36,974 nt of DNA from positions 1 to 36,974 of the forward strand of contig JADLFU010000177.1 of NCBI GenBank assembly GCA_020849655.1. The letters are read 5' to 3'. Below, in pieces: positions 32,760-36,974 of this stretch (position 1 is its first letter; each line of letters begins with the position of its first letter). The notes beneath the pieces are model-generated. The model saw nothing but the letters and a program-made list of their open reading frames with translations, was not told where the DNA came from and did not search any database. A program made the translations under genes and the position numbers. Source of the DNA: Polyangiaceae bacterium. Its GTDB lineage: Bacteria > Myxococcota_A > Polyangia > Polyangiales > Polyangiaceae.

Positions 32760-33844
32760 CGGAGCTTCGCGCGGAGCTCGGTGACGAGCCGGTCGACGTC
32801 GGCGGCCGCCTTGCCGATGTCCCGAAACGTGCCGAGCTTGCCGGGGCTCTTGGGGTAGCTGGCGGGGTTGTCCAGCGCCTCCTTCGAGAGCAGCTTGCGC
32901 GCGTCCGCGTTGGGGTTCGTGTACGGGAACTTGTCGGAGATGAGCCTCGACACCTCCGGTCGCAGCACGTGGTCGATGAAGGCGTGCGCGGCGTCGGGGT
33001 TCTTCGCCCCCGCGGGGATGCACAGGTAGTCGACGAAGCGGTGCGCGCCCTCTGACGGCAACACATAGCTGTATTTCTTGTCGGCCTGGATGAGCGCGGC
33101 CGCCTCGCCGCTGAACACCACGCCGAGATCACAGTCTCCGTTGAGCATCGCGGACTTCGGGCTGTCGGAGTCGAACACCTTGACGAGCGGCAGCCACCGC
33201 TCGAGCACGGGCTTGACCTTCGCCAGCGTCTGGGCGCTGACGTCGTTGGCGTCGATGCCCAGGGTCGCCATCGCCCACGAGACGATCTCGCGGGCGTCCG
33301 AGACGACCACGATCCGGCCCTTGTGCTTCGGCGTGAACACGTCGTTGAACCCCGCGATCGGCTGCTTGACCTTCTCGGTGTTCACCGCGATCCCGACCGT
33401 GCCGGCCATGTACGGCACGCCCCACTCGTCCCTGGGGTCGTGCGGCAGGCCCAGGTACTCGGGGAGCAGGTGCCGGCGGTTGGGGATCCTGGCGGCGTCG
33501 ATCCGCGCGAGCTTGCCCTTCTTCGACAGCGCCTCGACCATGTACTCGGACGGCTGGAGCAGATCGTACGCGGCGCCGCCGGCGAGCAGCTTCGTCAGCA
33601 TCTCCTCGTTCGAGGAGTAGGCCTCGTACTTCACCTTGACGCCGGTCTCGCGCGTGAAGCCGTCGATGACCTCGGCCGGGACGTACTCGCTCCACGCGAA
33701 CAGCACGAGCTCCCCGCTCGGACGCCGCGGCGTCGCCGGGGAGGACGAGGCCGCCGCGGGCGCGCCGCTCGCCGAGGGCTTCTTGTCGCACGCCGCGAGC
33801 GAGAGGGCGGCGAGCTGTCCGAGGAAGAGGCGACGAGCGCGCAT
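32756..33844 (-). CDS. potD: Polyamine-type ABC transporter substrate-binding lipoprotein, PotD/PotF type
   Basis: 362-residue periplasmic binding protein. The signal MRARRLFLGQLAALSLAAC ends in a lipobox (LAAC), followed by a Ser/Ala/Pro linker. The mature N-terminus has LVLFAWSEYVPAEVIDGFTRETGVKVKYEAYSSNEEMLTKL, the usual opening of PotD/PotF-like proteins. YDLLQPSEYMVEAL, VPYMAGTVGIAVNTEKV and CDLGVVFSGEAAAL line the ligand cleft, and YLCIPAGAKNPDAAHAFIDH near the C-terminus is also typical. Ligand is most likely spermidine or putrescine by family; exact specificity cannot be read. ATG at 33844, 53 bp after the preceding permease stop. Confidence 0.93.
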   Translation of the reverse strand: MRARRLFLGQLAALSLAACDKKPSASGAPAAASSSPATPRRPSGELVLFAWSEYVPAEVIDGFTRETGVKVKYEAYSSNEEMLTKLLAGGAAYDLLQPSEYMVEALSKKGKLARIDAARIPNRRHLLPEYLGLPHDPRDEWGVPYMAGTVGIAVNTEKVKQPIAGFNDVFTPKHKGRIVVVSDAREIVSWAMATLGIDANDVSAQTLAKVKPVLERWLPLVKVFDSDSPKSAMLNGDCDLGVVFSGEAAALIQADKKYSYVLPSEGAHRFVDYLCIPAGAKNPDAAHAFIDHVLRPEVSRLISDKFPYTNPNADARKLLSKEALDNPASYPKSPGKLGTFRDIGKAAADVDRLVTELRAKLR

Positions 33845-33897
33845 GGCGGGCGGCGACGGTACCCGCAATCCACCAGCTTGGGGGAGCCGTTCTCTCG

Positions 33898-34713
33898 TCA
33901 CTGGCGTGTGGCGAGGCGATCCGCGCCGACCACCATCACCGCCGTCACCCCCAGCAACACCGTAGACGCCGCGTGCAAGAGCGGGCTGACGCCGACGCGC
34001 GCCATGCCGTACATCACCACCGGCAGCGTGGCGGTGCCGGGCCCCCTCGTGAAGTAGGTGACCACCAGCTCGTCCAGCGACAGCGCGAAGGTCAAGAGCG
34101 CGGCGCCGGCCACGGCTGGCGAGAGGGCGGGGAGGATGACAGTGAAGAAGGCGCGCGCGGGCGTCGCGCCGAGGTCGAGCGCGGCCGCCTCGAGCGACGG
34201 ATCGAGCAGCTCGATCTGCGCGCCCACCGTCGCCAGCACGAACGGCAGACAGAACGACAGGTGGCCGAGCACCACTGTCGACAGCCCGAGCTCCAGGCCC
34301 AGCGCGCGGAACGTCACGAGCAGCGACACGCCCAGCAACAAGTCCGGCAGGACCAGAGGCACGCCGAGCGCCGCGTGGAGCGTCGCCGCGAACCGCCGGC
34401 GCGGGCGCCGCAGCACCCAGGCGCCCGGCGCCCCCAGGCCGACGGCGAGGACCGTCACCGCCAGGGCCACGACGAGGCTGGTCGACGCCGCGTCGAGCAG
34501 CGGCATCGCGCGGACGCCGCGCAAGTGGTCCGCCGCCTGCGCGCCGAGCGCCCGGTACCACCCGAGCGTGAGGCCTCCCCACGCGGGCCCGAGGCGCGTC
34601 GCGTTGAACGACGACACCGCCATCACCACGATGGGGATCCACAGCGCGAGCACCGTCGGCGCCGCGATCGCCGCGAAGCCCCACGACAGGCCACGAAACC
34701 ACCGACCGCGCAT
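33898..34713 (-). CDS. potC: ABC transporter permease, PotC type
   Basis: 271-residue permease, first gene of the transporter operon. Six helices are predicted (AAIAAPTVLALWIPIVVMAV; TSLVVALAVTVLAVGLGAPG; LPLVLPDLLLGVSLLV-like segments). The EAA loop is LEAAALDLGATPARAFFTVILPALSPAV, and LSLDELVVTYFTRGPG near the end is typical of PotC. ATG at 34713; a GTG at 34731 would add six residues. Operon order is permease C, binding protein, permease B, ATPase. Confidence 0.92.
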   Translation of the reverse strand: MRGRWFRGLSWGFAAIAAPTVLALWIPIVVMAVSSFNATRLGPAWGGLTLGWYRALGAQAADHLRGVRAMPLLDAASTSLVVALAVTVLAVGLGAPGAWVLRRPRRRFAATLHAALGVPLVLPDLLLGVSLLVTFRALGLELGLSTVVLGHLSFCLPFVLATVGAQIELLDPSLEAAALDLGATPARAFFTVILPALSPAVAGAALLTFALSLDELVVTYFTRGPGTATLPVVMYGMARVGVSPLLHAASTVLLGVTAVMVVGADRLATRQ

Positions 34714-34729
34714 CGCCGCCTGGCCTACC

Positions 34730-34789
34730 ACGGGGGCGGCGGCGCGCGGAGTGACGCGCGGGTCGGCTGGCCGGGGAGCGCGCCCCCGT
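34730..34789 (-). terminator. Inverted repeat between the DUF2330-like gene and the potC-type gene
   Basis: Exact nine-base inverted repeat: cgcccccgt (34781-34789) and acgggggcg (34730-34738), seven bases after the stop of the DUF2330-like gene and running up to potC. The loop is 42 bases and there is no T-tract. It may terminate the upstream transcript or set the level of read-through into the transporter operon. Confidence 0.35.
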
Positions 34790-34795
34790 CAGTTG

Positions 34796-36974
34796 TCACA
34801 AACCACACAGTGGATCGCCGGGCCTGCAGCCGGCGGGCGGCGGCGGGCGCGGAGGCAGCGCCGCGAGCGTGACGCGCAGGTCGAGGTGCCCCGAGCGCGC
34901 CCCGGGCCACGGTGCCACCGTGACGAGCCGCTGCACGCAGGCCGCGGCGCGGCGCCAGGCGTCGTCCGGGCCGGTCGAGGCGGCGACCACGCGTGGCGGT
35001 GTGCGGGCGTCGAGCGCGACGGCGATCGTCGCCCAGGGCGTCTTCGTCGACGCGGCCTCGGGGCGGCAGCCGTCGGTCCACCTCAGGCGGCCGCGCAGCG
35101 TCCTTCGGAGCGCGAGCGACGCGGGCGCGCCGTCCGACGAGTCGGCGACGACGGACCACGAGACCCCCGTGAGCGACGGCGCGACCGGCCACGCGTGGTG
35201 CCCCCCGCCGAGCCTGAGCGAGAACGTCGCCTGGTCCGCCAGCTGCTGGCCGTGGAGGGCGGCGTCGAGGAACCGGGCCGCACACCTCGAAAAGTCTCGC
35301 GTGAACGGGCCGGACAGCCACGCGACCCGGGGCGGCGCGCTCGCCTCGATCACGAGGTCGAGCGCGCCCGCGCGACCCTGGCCGTGCCCGCAGTCGCGCA
35401 GGAGCGCGGCCATCCAGCCGAGGTCGGGCTCGCTCGGCGCGGCGTCGGGCGCGACCTCGGGCACGCCCCCGACCGGCAGCGCGCCGGCCAGCAGCTCCCC
35501 CCAGCGCGCGCGCCGCGCGGCGACGTCGTCGGGCAGCGTCGGCGGGGGCGAGTCGAGCGCCAGGTCGTCGGTGTCGAGCGCCTGCGGCGCGGTCAGCCGG
35601 GCGAGCGGGCCGCCCGTCAACGCGTCGACCTTTCGGAGCTCCTCGGAGCGCCGGCGCTGATGGAGCGCGCGCTGCTCGGCTCGAGACGCCGCGAGCGCCG
35701 CGTCGCGCAGCGCCCGCTGCTGCTCCAGCCGCCGCGATCTCCCAGCGAGCGCGAGCGCGACGCCGACGAGCGCCGCGGCCAGCGCCCACGCGTCGCGACG
35801 CCGCTCGCGCCACGCGACCAGCGCCGTGAGCGTCGCGGCGACCAGCGTCAGGAGCGCCGCGTGGGCCCCGCGTCGCGCGCCGTCCTCGACGGGCCACCAG
35901 GAGGCGGCGGGGGGCGCGTCGGGATCGAGCGCGGGCGGCGCGACGCTCGACACGGGAGCAGGCGGTCGGCCTCCCTCGGGGTACGTCCCGTGCGCGTCCG
36001 TCGCGCCCGAGGGGGGCGTCGCACCCTCCTCGCCGAGCGTCGGGTCGGCGAGCGCGGCGAGCGTCCTCGATCCTTGCCTGCACGCCGGGTCGCAACTCGC
36101 GCCCGCCGCCGGCACCAGCACCACGTCGCCCCAGCTCTCGCGCGTCGTGTTGTGATCGACGAACGCGGTCACCACCGCGCGCGGGGGCACGGCCGCGCCG
36201 ATCACGCCGGCGAGCCACGACACGTCGGCCTCGCGTCGCCGCGCGCGCTCGGCCGAGGGGCGCCCCAGCTCGGGCGGCGCGCCCGTCTTCGTCTCCGGCG
36301 TCCACGTCGAGATCGCCGCGTGCGCCCACGGCGAGACGAGCCACACGTCGAGCTCGCGCGCGGCGCGATCGGGCGCGTCGTCCGGCTCACGGTACGGGAA
36401 GAACGGGAGCGACGCCGCGAACGTCAGCCGGAGCACGCGGCTGACCACGGTCCCCGGCTGCGTCGGCGCGGCGTAGCGCAGCGCGACCATGTGGAACCCT
36501 GGCCGCCCGTACCGCGCCACCCACGCCGCGCCGGCGGCTCCGACGACGAACCCGCGCGCGTCGAGCCACTCGGTGACGAGCGCCGGGTCGTGCGCGTCGA
36601 GCACCGCGGCGTCGAAGCCCGCGACCTGCTTCTGCTCCACCACGATCGATCCCGCGCCCGCCGAGGCGGCGCCGAGCGCGGCCTCCGCTCGATCCGCCGC
36701 GAGCGGGTGCTCCAGCGCGAGCCGCTCGAACGGGCTCGTCGCGACCTCGGCGAGCTCTGGCCGCGCGGGCACGGGGATCACGAACGCGAACGGCTCGGCG
36801 CCCGCGCGGAACGTCACCTCGCGCACGAGGTGCTCCACGCGCGCGACCGGATCGAACACGACGAGGACGCGCTCGCGCTCCGGGCTCGGCGTCGCGGCCG
36901 CCGCGCGCGCGCGAAACGTCCCGCACGCGGCGGCGGGGGGCGACGCCCCGGCCGCGATCAGCGACGCGAGGACG
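34796..36974 (-). CDS. DUF2330-like membrane protein, N-terminus cut by window edge
   Basis: At least 725 residues; the frame is open to the right edge, where VLASLIAAGASPPAAACG looks like the end of a signal peptide, so the start lies beyond the window. The next segment, ERVLVVFDPVARVEHLVREVTF and FAFVIPVPARPELAEVATSPFERL, matches the opening of DUF2330 proteins (secreted or membrane proteins of unknown function, frequent in Myxococcota). Near the middle are a Pro/Ala/Ser-rich stretch and two transmembrane helices (HAALLTLVAATLTALVAW; AWALAAALVGVALALAG). An Ala/Arg-rich coil follows, then a C-terminal domain of about 300 residues with paired cysteines (LRDCGHG, FSRCAARF, TDGCRPE, AACVQRL, GCRPGDPLC). 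The C-terminal domain resembles myxococcal AgmX/TonB-type C-terminal regions only loosely. No function is assigned. Confidence 0.8.
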   Translation of the reverse strand, partial: VLASLIAAGASPPAAACGTFRARAAAATPSPERERVLVVFDPVARVEHLVREVTFRAGAEPFAFVIPVPARPELAEVATSPFERLALEHPLAADRAEAALGAASAGAGSIVVEQKQVAGFDAAVLDAHDPALVTEWLDARGFVVGAAGAAWVARYGRPGFHMVALRYAAPTQPGTVVSRVLRLTFAASLPFFPYREPDDAPDRAARELDVWLVSPWAHAAISTWTPETKTGAPPELGRPSAERARRREADVSWLAGVIGAAVPPRAVVTAFVDHNTTRESWGDVVLVPAAGASCDPACRQGSRTLAALADPTLGEEGATPPSGATDAHGTYPEGGRPPAPVSSVAPPALDPDAPPAASWWPVEDGARRGAHAALLTLVAATLTALVAWRERRRDAWALAAALVGVALALAGRSRRLEQQRALRDAALAASRAEQRALHQRRRSEELRKVDALTGGPLARLTAPQALDTDDLALDSPPPTLPDDVAARRARWGELLAGALPVGGVPEVAPDAAPSEPDLGWMAALLRDCGHGQGRAGALDLVIEASAPPRVAWLSGPFTRDFSRCAARFLDAALHGQQLADQATFSLRLGGGHHAWPVAPSLTGVSWSVVADSSDGAPASLALRRTLRGRLRWTDGCRPEAASTKTPWATIAVALDARTPPRVVAASTGPDDAWRRAAACVQRLVTVAPWPGARSGHLDLRVTLAALPPRPPPPAGCRPGDPLCGL

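Noticed and set aside
30919-34713. Non-canonical gene order (C, D, B, A) of the polyamine transporter as a novelty
   Set aside because: All four components are intact with standard motifs and coupled junctions; reshuffled pot operons are ordinary.

Overview
The window is about 70% or more G+C and almost fully coding. It looks like a chromosomal segment of a Gram-negative, predatory or soil-type deltaproteobacterium of the Myxococcota, most likely a Polyangia-type lineage. The evidence is the extreme GC3, many lipoproteins with long Gly/Ala linkers behind the lipobox, a MopE-like protein with DCDD motifs, RCC1 repeats on a secreted protein, a Hanks-type Ser/Thr kinase, and a DUF2330-like membrane protein. 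The lineage is inferred from these features only; no rRNA or marker gene is present.

Layout. 1-2832 (-): a membrane-anchored subtilisin-like protease, cut by the left edge, behind a small outer-membrane barrel protein. 2933-5034 (+): prfC (release factor RF3) and an overlapping Cys-rich lipoprotein. 5053-6261 (-): a von Willebrand A lipoprotein. 6329-10080 (+): a hemerythrin coupled by a GTGA overlap to a 1089-residue RCC1-repeat lipoprotein with a coding minisatellite. 10081-10672: a stretch without a confident gene. 10673-12768 (+): an AAA/OLD-type ATPase and a GTGA-coupled small TOPRIM/DUF4276-like protein, a candidate defence pair. 12847-15287 (-): a MopE-like lipoprotein and a DUF2505-like protein. 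15349-16699 (+): an amidohydrolase-2 family protein and a TerB-like protein. 16749-20290 (-): a Ser/Thr kinase followed by a polytopic spermidine-synthase-like protein. 20394-24415 (+): a membrane sulfatase/phosphoethanolamine-transferase-like protein, a short DsbD and an HExxH protein. 24426-25895 (-): an aldehyde dehydrogenase. 25933-26803 (+): yajQ and a small acidic lipoprotein. 27038-30905 (+): a SulP transporter fused to a gamma-carbonic anhydrase, followed by two SPFH/band-7 proteins, all with overlapping start and stop codons. 30919-34713 (-): a complete spermidine/putrescine-type ABC transporter in the order permease, binding protein, permease, ATPase. 34796-36974 (-): a DUF2330-like membrane protein, cut at its 5' end by the right edge.

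The most interesting unit is 27038-30905. A bicarbonate/sulfate-type SulP carrier has lost the usual STAS domain and carries a CcmM/Cam-like gamma-carbonic anhydrase with all catalytic residues. It is translationally coupled to an HflK/HflC-like pair. I propose it is an inorganic-carbon uptake and hydration module organised by a stomatin-like scaffold. Second is the AAA plus TOPRIM-like pair. Third is a short AT-rich patch lying exactly on the DFG motif of the kinase.

No tRNA, rRNA, CRISPR array, insertion sequence or attachment site was recognised.
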